This document shows, in pieces, positions 14,605-22,077 of a DNA stretch of 64,000 bases (positions are counted from its first letter, which is position 1; each line of letters opens with the position of its first letter). Under the pieces are notes generated by a model. It was given only the letters and a program-made list of their open reading frames with translations, was not told the DNA's origin and searched no databases. Both the position numbers and the translations under genes were made by a program. This DNA comes from Chondromyces crocatus (GTDB lineage Bacteria; Myxococcota_A; Polyangia; Polyangiales; Polyangiaceae): contig NZ_CP012159.1 of assembly GCF_001189295.1 (NCBI RefSeq), forward strand, positions 8,726,501 to 8,790,500. The letters run 5' to 3'.

Positions 14605-17100
14605 ATGGACAGGGGAGCCATGAGACGAGCGGGCGGGGCGACGGGTCGATGGTGGCGCGCGCTGGGTTGGATCACACCGACGCTGCTGCTGATGAGCGCA
14701 TGCGGAGGCGTGGATGCGTCGACCAAGGGACAGCAGGCGGTCGCGCCGGCGCCTGGAGGTGACGAGGCGGCCCCGGGAGATCTCTCCGGGCTGGTCACGG
14801 CCCAGGACGGGCAGCCCATCGCGGGAGCGCTGGTCTCGGTCGTGGACGCTGCTGTGCTCGACGACGAGCCTGCGGCGCAGGTGAAGAGCGGCGCGGATGG
14901 CCGGTTCCGTGTCTCCCGGCTCCCCACGGGGCGCTACGGGATCACCGTGACGGCGCCCGGGGTGACCGGGACGCGCCTGGAGGTACTCTCGCACCGTGCC
15001 GAGACCCCGACCCGAGGCCTCGTTGCGCGGCTGGGAGGCAGAGGGATCGTCGTGCAAGGCGCCGTTCGCGATCCCGCGGGCAAGGGCGTGCCCGGCGCGA
15101 CCGTGGTCGCGACGCGCCAGGGAGAAGGCGGCGTGGTCTCGTTCTTCGCGCCGGTGGCCCCGGAAGGGCACTACCAGATCATGCTCCCCGAGGGACGCTA
15201 CGACGTGGCCGTGAAGGCCCCGGGTCATGTGGCGGGTGGCCCTGAGGGTGGGCGGCCCGTCACGGAGAGCGCGCAGGTCGACATGGCGCTGCGGCGAGCG
15301 CCTCCGCTCGATCAAGCGGCGCCGGCCGAGGTGGTGTCCTGGATCCAACAGCAGGCGATGCCGCTCGGTGGGACGGAGGCCGGGCGTGGGCTCGCGGACA
15401 TGGCGCCGATCAAGGCGATGGTCGGCAACGCGCGCGTGGTCTCTCTCGGCGAGGCGACCCACGGGACCCGCGAGTTCTTCGCACTCAAGCACAGGATGCT
15501 GGAGCTCCTGGTCACCGAGCTGGGCTTCACCGTGTTCGCCATCGAGGGGAGCTCTCCGGCGTCGCTCGCGGTGAACGAGTACGTGCTCACGGGCAAGGGA
15601 GATCCGGTCAAGGCGCTCCAGGGGCTGGAGTTCTGGACCTGGAACACGGAGGAGATGCTGGCGCTGGTCCGCTGGATGCGCAGGTACAACGAGAACCCAG
15701 CGCACAAGCAGAAGCTCCGGTTCCATGGGTTCGATCTGGAAGACCCACAGCAGGCGGTGCATGCGCTCCTGAGCCATCTCCGCAAGGTGGACCGTCCCCT
15801 GGCGCAGGAGGTCTCGGCGCAGCTTCGCCCGCTGGACAATGAGCATGACGTCGAGCGGTATCCGCAACGCGGCGACACGGTGATGCGAGCGACACGGGCG
15901 GCCATCGTCCGGGTCGCGGAGCAGCTCGACCGGGAACGACCCACCTACGAGCGCCGCGCAGGCGCCGCAGCCTGGAAGCTCGCCCGCCATCACGCGCGGC
16001 TGCTGCAACGGACCGAGGCGATGCTCGCAGACCCGCGCGGAGGGGCCGCGCTCCGCGAGCAAGGCATGGCGGAGAACGTGCTTTCGTTGCTGGACCTGGA
16101 AGGTCCCGACGCGAAGGCCGTGCTCTGGTCCCACAACGTTCACGCGCAGCGCGGCGGACAGGAGGCGTACCCCAGCATGGGGGAGCATCTCCACCGCACG
16201 CTCGGCGCCGAGCACGTGGTCTTCGGCTTCGGCTTCAACCAGGGAAGCTTCCTGGCGGTGGAGCTGAACCCGGTGACTGGAAACAGGCTGCGGGATTTCA
16301 CGGTCGGCCCGGGTGACGTGGGGACCCTGGACGCGACGCTCGCGAAAGGCGGCGTACCCCTGTTCGCCCTGGATCTGCGGAGGGCGCCTGCCGACGGCCT
16401 CGTGGGAGGATGGCTCGACGCGGCCCTCGGGACACGCTCGATCGGGTCGGTGTACCGGGAGAGCAGCCCGGCCTCGTCCTTCCGACGGAGCGCGCCACGG
16501 GGCGCCCTCGACGCGCTGCTGTTCGTGGAGCGGACGACGGCGACACGACCCCTCGCCAGCGTGCGCCGCGGCCGTCCGCCGAGCCCTCCTCCGGCCGCTG
16601 TCCTGTCGAATCCGGGGTTCGAAGAGGTGAACGGGCGCGGCGCGGCCGCCGGCTGGACGGCACCGCTGCTGACGCTCGACACCACCTCGACGGACGTCGC
16701 CACGAGCGAGCAGCGGCCGCGCTCGGGGAAGCGCGCGGCGGCGCTGCGCGTGGTGCCCAGAGGCCCGTCGACCGTGGGAGCCCACGCCCTCGCCACCCAG
16801 ACGCTCGATGCAGCGCCGTTCCGCGGCAAGCGGGTCCGCCTCACCGTCGCCACACGCGTGGAGGGGCTTTCCGCCGAGGGCCGCGCCCAGCTCTTCCTGG
16901 AGACGGTGGGCGCCAAGGGGCAACCAATCGGTTACGCCGACCTGCTGGACCAGCCCATCACGAGCACGGCCTGGGCCGACCACGGCGTCGCGCTCGACAT
17001 CCCGTCGGAGGCCGCGACCCTCACGCTGGGCCTCGTCCTCATCGGAGACGGGCAGGCCTTCTTCGATGACGTACGCCTGGAGGCGCTCGGCAACCCCTGA
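14605..17100 (+). CDS. Erythromycin esterase-like lipoprotein with CarboxypepD_reg-like repeats
   Basis: 831 residues. The ATG at 14605 has GGAGA at 14594-14598 (6-nt spacing); the frame is open from a GTG at 14548 that overlaps the preceding stop, but that start has no ribosome site. The signal ends at LLLMSAC. Domain order matches the preceding gene: two regulatory-like beta-sandwiches (SGLVTAQDGQPIAGALVSVV; VRDPAGKGVPGATVV), the Ere-like domain and the C-terminal sandwich (NPGFEEVN; FFDDVRLEAL). The catalytic motif is complete, GEATHGTRE with His at about residue 286, and SHNVHAQR follows. Ere-like enzymes hydrolyse macrolide lactones, but many members have unknown ester substrates, and the lipid anchor with sandwich domains suggests a polymer or glycan-linked substrate. 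Probably co-transcribed with the paralogue. Confidence 0.87.
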   Translation: MDRGAMRRAGGATGRWWRALGWITPTLLLMSACGGVDASTKGQQAVAPAPGGDEAAPGDLSGLVTAQDGQPIAGALVSVVDAAVLDDEPAAQVKSGADGRFRVSRLPTGRYGITVTAPGVTGTRLEVLSHRAETPTRGLVARLGGRGIVVQGAVRDPAGKGVPGATVVATRQGEGGVVSFFAPVAPEGHYQIMLPEGRYDVAVKAPGHVAGGPEGGRPVTESAQVDMALRRAPPLDQAAPAEVVSWIQQQAMPLGGTEAGRGLADMAPIKAMVGNARVVSLGEATHGTREFFALKHRMLELLVTELGFTVFAIEGSSPASLAVNEYVLTGKGDPVKALQGLEFWTWNTEEMLALVRWMRRYNENPAHKQKLRFHGFDLEDPQQAVHALLSHLRKVDRPLAQEVSAQLRPLDNEHDVERYPQRGDTVMRATRAAIVRVAEQLDRERPTYERRAGAAAWKLARHHARLLQRTEAMLADPRGGAALREQGMAENVLSLLDLEGPDAKAVLWSHNVHAQRGGQEAYPSMGEHLHRTLGAEHVVFGFGFNQGSFLAVELNPVTGNRLRDFTVGPGDVGTLDATLAKGGVPLFALDLRRAPADGLVGGWLDAALGTRSIGSVYRESSPASSFRRSAPRGALDALLFVERTTATRPLASVRRGRPPSPPPAAVLSNPGFEEVNGRGAAAGWTAPLLTLDTTSTDVATSEQRPRSGKRAAALRVVPRGPSTVGAHALATQTLDAAPFRGKRVRLTVATRVEGLSAEGRAQLFLETVGAKGQPIGYADLLDQPITSTAWADHGVALDIPSEAATLTLGLVLIGDGQAFFDDVRLEALGNP

Positions 17101-17188
17101 CCCCCACGGTCGGAGACGTCATCGCTCCTCGGCGCGCGGGGGTCGGGCCTGCATGCAGGAGGGGACGGCAGGCGCCGCCCCCGTGGGC

Positions 17189-18352
17189 TCACTTGATGCC
17201 GTACTCGGCCTGCAGGAGCTTGGCGATGGTCGAGAGCTGCATGTTCGAGGTGCCCTCGTAGATCTTGCCGATCTTCGCGTCTCGATAGAGCTTCTCCACG
17301 GGGTACTCCTTGGTGAAGCCGACCCCGCCCATCAGCTCGACGCACTGCGAGGCGGCACGCTCCGCGACCTCCGAGGCGAAGAGCTTGGCCATCGCCGCCT
17401 CTTTCACGAACGGCTGCCCCGCGTCCTTCAGCCGGGCCGCGTTGTACACCATGAGCCGAGCGGCCTCGATCTCCATGGCCACGCGGGCGTACTGGAACTG
17501 CATGCCCTGGAAGTTCGCGATCGACTGACCGAACTGCTTGCGGTCGCCCATGTAGCGCATGGCGTGGTCCAGCGCGCCCTCGGCGAGGCCGAGCATCTGC
17601 GCGCCTATGCCGATGCGGCCTTCGTTCAAGGTCTCGATGGCGATCTTGTAGCCCTTGCCGACCTCACCCACGACGTTGCTCTCCGGGACCTCGCAGTCTT
17701 CGAGGATCAGCTCGCAGGTGCTGGAGGCGCGGATGCCGAGCTTGTCCTCCTTCTTGCCCACGGAGAAGCCGGGGAAATCGCGTTCGACGGCGAAGGCGGT
17801 GATGCCCTTGTAGCCCTTGGAGGGATCGACGTTGGCGAAAACGAGGAACAGGTGGCTCTCGGCCGCGTTCGTGATCCAGAGCTTGCGACCGTTGAGGATG
17901 TAGCGATCACCCCGCTTCTCGGCGCGCGCGGCGAGGGCGAACGCATCGGAGCCCGAGCCAGCCTCGCTGAGGGCGTAGGAGCCGACCCAGTCACGACACA
18001 GGCGGGGCAGGTAGCGGGACTTCAGCTCGTCGCTCGCCCAGCGCAGGTAGGCGTTGGCGACGAGCGTGTTCTGCACGTCGACGACCACGCTGACGCTGGG
18101 ATCGACGATGGCGAGCGCCTCGACGGCGAGGATGGCGTTGAAGAAGCTGGCGCCGGCGCCGCCGTACGCCTCGGGGATCTCGACGCCCATGAGCCCCAGT
18201 TCGAACAGGGGCGGGACGATCTCCTTGTCCATGGCGCCGGCTTCATCCATGGCGTGGACACGGGGAGCGACGCGCTTGCGCGCGAAATCGAGGACGGAAT
18301 CACGGAAGAAGCGCTCTTCCTCGGAGAGCTGGGTCAACGCAGGGTGAGTCAC
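17189..18352 (-). CDS. Acyl-CoA dehydrogenase
   Basis: 387 residues, the standard length for a soluble FAD-dependent acyl-CoA dehydrogenase that makes trans-2-enoyl-CoA and passes electrons to ETF. Signatures: GSYALSEAGSGSDAFAL (family motif 1), NGRKLWITNAAES, EGRIGIGAQMLGLAEGALD, DRKQFGQSIANFQ, and YEGTSNMQL with the catalytic Glu at about 366 in the position used by short- and branched-chain enzymes. The C-terminus is CVELMGGVGFTKEYPVEKLYRDAKI. The start at 18352 (MTHPALTQLSEEERFFRD) fits the family. It stands alone, converging with the Ere-like pair. Substrate chain length cannot be read from sequence alone. Confidence 0.95.
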   Translation of the reverse strand: MTHPALTQLSEEERFFRDSVLDFARKRVAPRVHAMDEAGAMDKEIVPPLFELGLMGVEIPEAYGGAGASFFNAILAVEALAIVDPSVSVVVDVQNTLVANAYLRWASDELKSRYLPRLCRDWVGSYALSEAGSGSDAFALAARAEKRGDRYILNGRKLWITNAAESHLFLVFANVDPSKGYKGITAFAVERDFPGFSVGKKEDKLGIRASSTCELILEDCEVPESNVVGEVGKGYKIAIETLNEGRIGIGAQMLGLAEGALDHAMRYMGDRKQFGQSIANFQGMQFQYARVAMEIEAARLMVYNAARLKDAGQPFVKEAAMAKLFASEVAERAASQCVELMGGVGFTKEYPVEKLYRDAKIGKIYEGTSNMQLSTIAKLLQAEYGIK

Positions 18353-18710
18353 GGCTACCTTTCTCGGGGGTTCAGGGGTGAAGGCTCGGCGCCGTCGACG
18401 TTTCTCGGACGCCGCGGCCGCAGCCGTCGAGCTGGGATGAGGGAGGATTCTTGGTAGGGAGCGCCCCGAGCGTCAACCTGCGAAGGCAGGCCTCGTCAAC
18501 CTGCGAAGGCAGGCCTCGTCAACCTGAGAAGGCAGGCCTCGTCAACCTGCGAAGGCAGGCCTCGTCAACCTGCGAAGGCAGGCCGCCCCGCGTGGACCCG
18601 CCTGGCGACGCAGGGGCACGTTTGACCGGCCAGGCCGTTCGGATTACACCCGAGCGTTACCGTGGCCACGAGGCTCGACCGCGACCAGCCACGCATCCAG
18701 AGGGGGGATG
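18353..18710. other. Intergenic region holding the 23-bp hairpin repeats
   Basis: 358 bp between divergent genes (acyl-CoA dehydrogenase on minus, SpoIIAA-like protein on plus). The left 118 bp should hold the dehydrogenase promoter. The middle is the repeat array described separately, and the right 120 bp precede the SpoIIAA-like gene and end in a G-rich ribosome site, AGGGGGG at 18701-18707. No coding sequence. Confidence 0.6.
18472..18586. repeat. Five 23-bp tandem repeats, each a small hairpin
   Basis: Five head-to-tail units start at 18472, 18495, 18518, 18541 and 18564. Each contains the inverted repeat CCTGC-GAAG-GCAGG (5-bp stem, tetraloop). Unit 3 has CCTGA instead of CCTGC, and unit 5 diverges after GCAGG. 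There are no spacers, so this is not CRISPR. On RNA each unit would fold as a compact stem-loop. The array lies about 125 bp upstream of the SpoIIAA-like gene and could act in its leader, or be a REP-like expansion. Confidence 0.9.
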
Positions 18711-19175
18711 ATGGAGCAAGATACGATCGACACTGCACTCAGCGCAGGTCGAAGCGGTTGGCAGCGCCTCGGAGCGCACAGCATCCGGTTCGAGGCGCCT
18801 GATCTCGTGTTCCTTCGGGTGGTCGGCGATGTCAGTCCGGATCAGCTCACCCACCTCTTCGCCGCGCTGCGGCGCCTGTCCTCACGTGCGGGCGGCGTCT
18901 GCTGGCTCATCGACATGACTCACCTCGGCGAGATGCCCCTGGCCACGCGCAAGGCCGCTCGATGGCACGGTCTCGACGGACAGCTACACGCGACCGCGAT
19001 GTTCGGAGCGTCGCTGCTTCAGCGGGCGATGGCGACCTTGACCATCCACGCTGGCCGCCTTTCCAACCGCGGGAATGGACACCACAAAACCCGGTTCTTC
19101 ACCAGCGAGTCCGAAGCGCGAGCGTGGCTCGACGGCGTGCGCCCCACGCCCCACCAGCTCGGCCCGACCGAGTGA
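18711..19175 (+). CDS. SpoIIAA-like (STAS/SEC14-type) single-domain protein
   Basis: 154 residues. The pattern is that of small SpoIIAA-like proteins common in large myxobacterial genomes: N-terminal strands (IRFEAPDLVFLRVVGDVSP), a central VCWLIDMTHLGEMPLATRK, and the C-terminal hallmark FFTSESEARAWLDG. No signal peptide or enzyme motif. Relatives are thought to bind lipids or partner proteins; the role here is unknown. ATGs at 18708 and 18711 are adjacent. The second is preferred because it leaves a few bases after AGGGGGG (18701-18707). It sits downstream of the hairpin repeat array. A second protein of this type is at 43011. Confidence 0.7.
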   Translation: MEQDTIDTALSAGRSGWQRLGAHSIRFEAPDLVFLRVVGDVSPDQLTHLFAALRRLSSRAGGVCWLIDMTHLGEMPLATRKAARWHGLDGQLHATAMFGASLLQRAMATLTIHAGRLSNRGNGHHKTRFFTSESEARAWLDGVRPTPHQLGPTE

Positions 19176-19227
19176 CGTGCCGTGGGTCAGGAGGCTGGCG
19201 GCCACGCGGTCCCGCTCCTCGGCACCG

Positions 19228-19707
19228 TCAGCGAAGCGTGCCCCTGTCGCCCCGTCCGGGAGCGATGCCTTCCGGAGGAAAGTTCGGCGTCCCGGGCGAC
19301 TGCACCTCGGGCCGCGTGCCTGGCGGCATCTCGGGCGTGGGCGGAGGCTCTGCGGGCTGCATCTCGCGCTGCGTGCCACCCGGCATTCCAGGTGGGATAT
19401 CACCGTTCGGTGGTCGAGGTCGCTCGGGAGACGAGTCGGGCGGCCCCCAGAGGGGGGGATCCGGCGGATACCGCGGGGCGGGATCGGGCTCGATCACGAC
19501 GGGCCGCCTGGGCACAGGGGCGGGCTCGGCGCGCGGCTCGGTGCCAGCTTCGCCAGCTCTCGGTCGCTCTGCTGGCTCGAGGGGCGTGCTGGTCTCTCCG
19601 CTCGCTGGTCCCGGGCGCTCGGCGCCCAGCGCGCGCCCCTCGTCCCGCTCGGCGCGACATGCTGCGAGCCCCAGGACGCCGGCAGCAACCACGATGAACC
19701 ATCGCAT
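19228..19707 (-). CDS. Small proline-rich lipoprotein
   Basis: 159 residues. MRWFIVVAAGVLGLAAC is a short lipoprotein signal (Cys 17). The rest is low-complexity Pro/Glu/Arg (PPDPPLWGPPDSS, GDIPPGMPGG) with no recognised domain, and looks like an extended, surface-exposed or wall-spanning tail. The ATG at 19707 is certain because a perfect ribosome site, GGAGGTGA, lies 5 nt upstream. It is divergent from malQ and convergent with the SpoIIAA-like gene. Function unknown. Confidence 0.65.
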   Translation of the reverse strand: MRWFIVVAAGVLGLAACRAERDEGRALGAERPGPASGETSTPLEPAERPRAGEAGTEPRAEPAPVPRRPVVIEPDPAPRYPPDPPLWGPPDSSPERPRPPNGDIPPGMPGGTQREMQPAEPPPTPEMPPGTRPEVQSPGTPNFPPEGIAPGRGDRGTLR

Positions 19708-19712
19708 GGGCG

Positions 19713-19720
19713 TCACCTCC
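19713..19720 (-). promoter_or_regulatory. Full-consensus ribosome binding site
   Basis: On the minus strand these bases read GGAGGTGA, an 8-nt match to the 16S anti-Shine-Dalgarno, 5 nt before the ATG at 19707. It fixes the start of the proline-rich lipoprotein and implies strong translation. Confidence 0.75.
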
Positions 19721-19913
19721 GTTCCTCACACAAGCGATGAGTGTGCCAGCGTCGGGGGCTCTCCCCGACCAGCAGGCTCACGCTCACCCTGCGCCGAGTG
19801 CGCTCTCCGTGCTCGGTGTGCCACCCGGACACCTTCTACGACCTCGCGCCTCGTTCCGGCCTCTCGACGTCTTCCGTGAGGTGACGTATGCGCCTGCGCT
19901 GGAGGCCTACCGA

Positions 19914-21440
19914 ATGACCGTTCACTCTCCGGAGACCCGCCGAGAAGCGGGCATCCTGCTGCACCCGACCTCGCTCCCAGGCCCGCATGGAATCGGCGAT
20001 CTCGGTCGAGCGGCGCGGCACTTCGTCGACTGGCTCTGTTCCGCGGGGCTGTCCTTGTGGCAGGTCCTGCCGCTCGGGCCCACCGACAACGACGCCCCCT
20101 ACATGAGCTGGTCGGCCCTGGCGGGCAACCCTCTGCTCGTCGATCTGGCGGCTCTCCGCGAAGCCGGCTTGCTCGACGACGACGACCTGCGTCCGACCGA
20201 GGGGCTCGACCACGGCTCTCTGGTCGACTACGCCGCGGTCCGCGCCTTCAAGGAGCCCCGCCTCGCCAAGGCCGCACGGAAGCTACTCTCGACCCCATCT
20301 CATCCGCTCGCCGCCCGCTACCAGGAGATGAAGACGCGAGAAAGCTGGCTGCTCGATGCCGCGCTGTTCAGCGTCCTGAGGCGCCAGCACGGCGGGATCG
20401 CCTGGTGGGACTGGGCGACGCCACTGCGTGACCGAGACCCTCAGGCCATCGAGGCCGCGAAGCGAGAGCACGCCGAGGCCATCGAAGAGGAAGCCGTCGC
20501 GCTGTTCTTCTTCGAGCACCAGTGGGCCGAGCTGCGCCGCTACTGCAATGACCGTGGCGTGCGCATCGTCGGCGACATTCCCATTTACGTGGACCGCAAT
20601 AGCGCAGACGTGTGGACACACCGGGATCTTTTTTTCCTGGACGAGAATGGCTTGCCCACGGGCGTCGCCGGCGTCCCTCCCGATTACTTCAGCGAGCTCG
20701 GTCAGCTCTGGGGGAATCCCCTCTATCGCTGGGAGCGAATGGCGAAGAACGATTTCGCCTGGTGGCGTACGCGCCTCGGCCGCACGCTCGCCCACGCCGA
20801 CGTCGTGAGGATTGACCATTTCCGTGGCCTCGCGTCGTACTGGGAGATCCCCTTCGGTGCTCCTGACGCGCGCGGGGGCCGGTGGGTCGAGGGCCCCGGG
20901 ATGGCCTTCTTCGAGGCCATCGAGCGCCACGAGGGTCGGCTACCGCTCATCGCCGAAGATCTCGGCATGATTGACCAGGAGGTCCTCGACCTCCGTCACA
21001 AGGCCGATCTGCCCGGGATGCGTGTGCTGCATTTCGCCTTCGGTGGCGGCGCGGACAACACCCACCTCCCCCATCACCACACGGAAGACAGCGTCGTTTA
21101 CCCTGGTACCCACGACAATGACACGACCGTCGGCTGGTGGAGGAGCATGACCGCTCATGTCCGCACGCATACCCAGGTCTATCTGCGGGTCTCGGGTGAC
21201 GAGATTCACTGGGACATGATCCGGACGGCATTCTCCTCGGTGGGCCGGATGGCCATCGTGGCGTTCCAGGACGTCCTGGGGCTCGGCGGTGAGGCGCGCA
21301 TGAACAACCCAGCCGTCCCCTCGGGCAACTGGCGCTTCCGCCTCACGGGGGATCCCTTCCGCCAAGAGCATGCGGCCCGCCTGCGCGACCTCGCGGAGAT
21401 GTACGATCGCATTCCCCGCCCTCGCCCGGAGCAGAGCTGA
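19914..21440 (+). CDS. malQ: 4-alpha-glucanotransferase (amylomaltase)
   Basis: 508 residues, normal for GH77. It transfers alpha-1,4-glucan segments between maltodextrins in glycogen/maltodextrin metabolism; cytoplasmic. Family marks: GILLHPTSLPGPHGIGDLG at the N-terminus, WQVLPLGPTDNDAPY, GDIPIYV, the nucleophile region VRIDHFRGLASYWE (Asp about 300), the acid PLIAEDLGMI (Glu about 348), and YPGTHDNDTTVGWW (Asp about 400). The ATG at 19914 has GGAGG at 19901-19905 with 8-nt spacing and begins just before the conserved block; the frame remains open upstream to 19737 without family similarity. A stand-alone gene. Confidence 0.96.
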   Translation: MTVHSPETRREAGILLHPTSLPGPHGIGDLGRAARHFVDWLCSAGLSLWQVLPLGPTDNDAPYMSWSALAGNPLLVDLAALREAGLLDDDDLRPTEGLDHGSLVDYAAVRAFKEPRLAKAARKLLSTPSHPLAARYQEMKTRESWLLDAALFSVLRRQHGGIAWWDWATPLRDRDPQAIEAAKREHAEAIEEEAVALFFFEHQWAELRRYCNDRGVRIVGDIPIYVDRNSADVWTHRDLFFLDENGLPTGVAGVPPDYFSELGQLWGNPLYRWERMAKNDFAWWRTRLGRTLAHADVVRIDHFRGLASYWEIPFGAPDARGGRWVEGPGMAFFEAIERHEGRLPLIAEDLGMIDQEVLDLRHKADLPGMRVLHFAFGGGADNTHLPHHHTEDSVVYPGTHDNDTTVGWWRSMTAHVRTHTQVYLRVSGDEIHWDMIRTAFSSVGRMAIVAFQDVLGLGGEARMNNPAVPSGNWRFRLTGDPFRQEHAARLRDLAEMYDRIPRPRPEQS

Positions 21441-22077
21441 GCCTGCGCGCCCCGGGGCGCTGATCGCACCGCGAGAGACCTCCCGTCGCCGAGCTGCAGC
21501 ACGTATCGCCAGCCAGCACTCCTCGGGCCCCAGCGTGTGACCGCACGCTTTGCACTCACGCTTCGCCGGGCTCGCGCCTCTCCGAGTGGCTCGGTCCCGG
21601 GTGGTTCGGTTCTCTCGACCCACCCTCCACCTCACGTTTCGTCGCCACCGCGCGCCTCGCCGACGCCGTCCGTCGATCGATAACTTCTCCGCCACCGCGA
21701 CGCTCCCCTCACATCACAAGGGGCACATCGCATTGCAGGACCTGCAGCATTTTTTCCACCCGCTGCGGCCGCGCATGAGATTCGCCTCTTTCCGTCGGTG
21801 CAGGCGCCACTTACGGAGCGCTTACAGAATACGCAACACCATTTCCCCTTCGCTCGATGCCTGCTCCTCCTTGCCTCGTTCTCGGCTGAATTACCCGGCT
21901 CCACACACGATTCGTGAACCGTAATCTTCTTGCGAGACATCGTATTGCAGTGATAATCAGCGCGTCGTACCGCGGTAGTCAGCGCGCGGCATCGCTCCGA
22001 GAAAACACGGATGCAGCGCGGAATACAGCGGCAGGAATGCAAAGCCGTGAGTGGCTCACGAGTGGAGTCGAACTCGG
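21441..22077. other. Long non-coding region, locally less GC-rich
   Basis: 637 bp between malQ and the AddB-like gene. Open frames here lack ribosome sites and family similarity. The stretch at about 21700-22010 is visibly more AT-rich than its surroundings, as expected for a promoter region or remnant DNA. I looked for tRNA-like clover-leafs, terminators and repeats and found none that I would defend. Confidence 0.4.

Noticed and set aside
12032..16983. Two 800-850-residue minus-strand frames opposite the Ere-like genes
   Set aside because: Both lie antisense to lipoproteins with signal peptides and family motifs; their composition (Arg/His/Pro) is that of reverse-read coding DNA.
18472..18586. 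Possible CRISPR or tRNA cluster
   Set aside because: Repeats abut directly, the unit is only 23 bp and no tRNA clover-leaf can be drawn.
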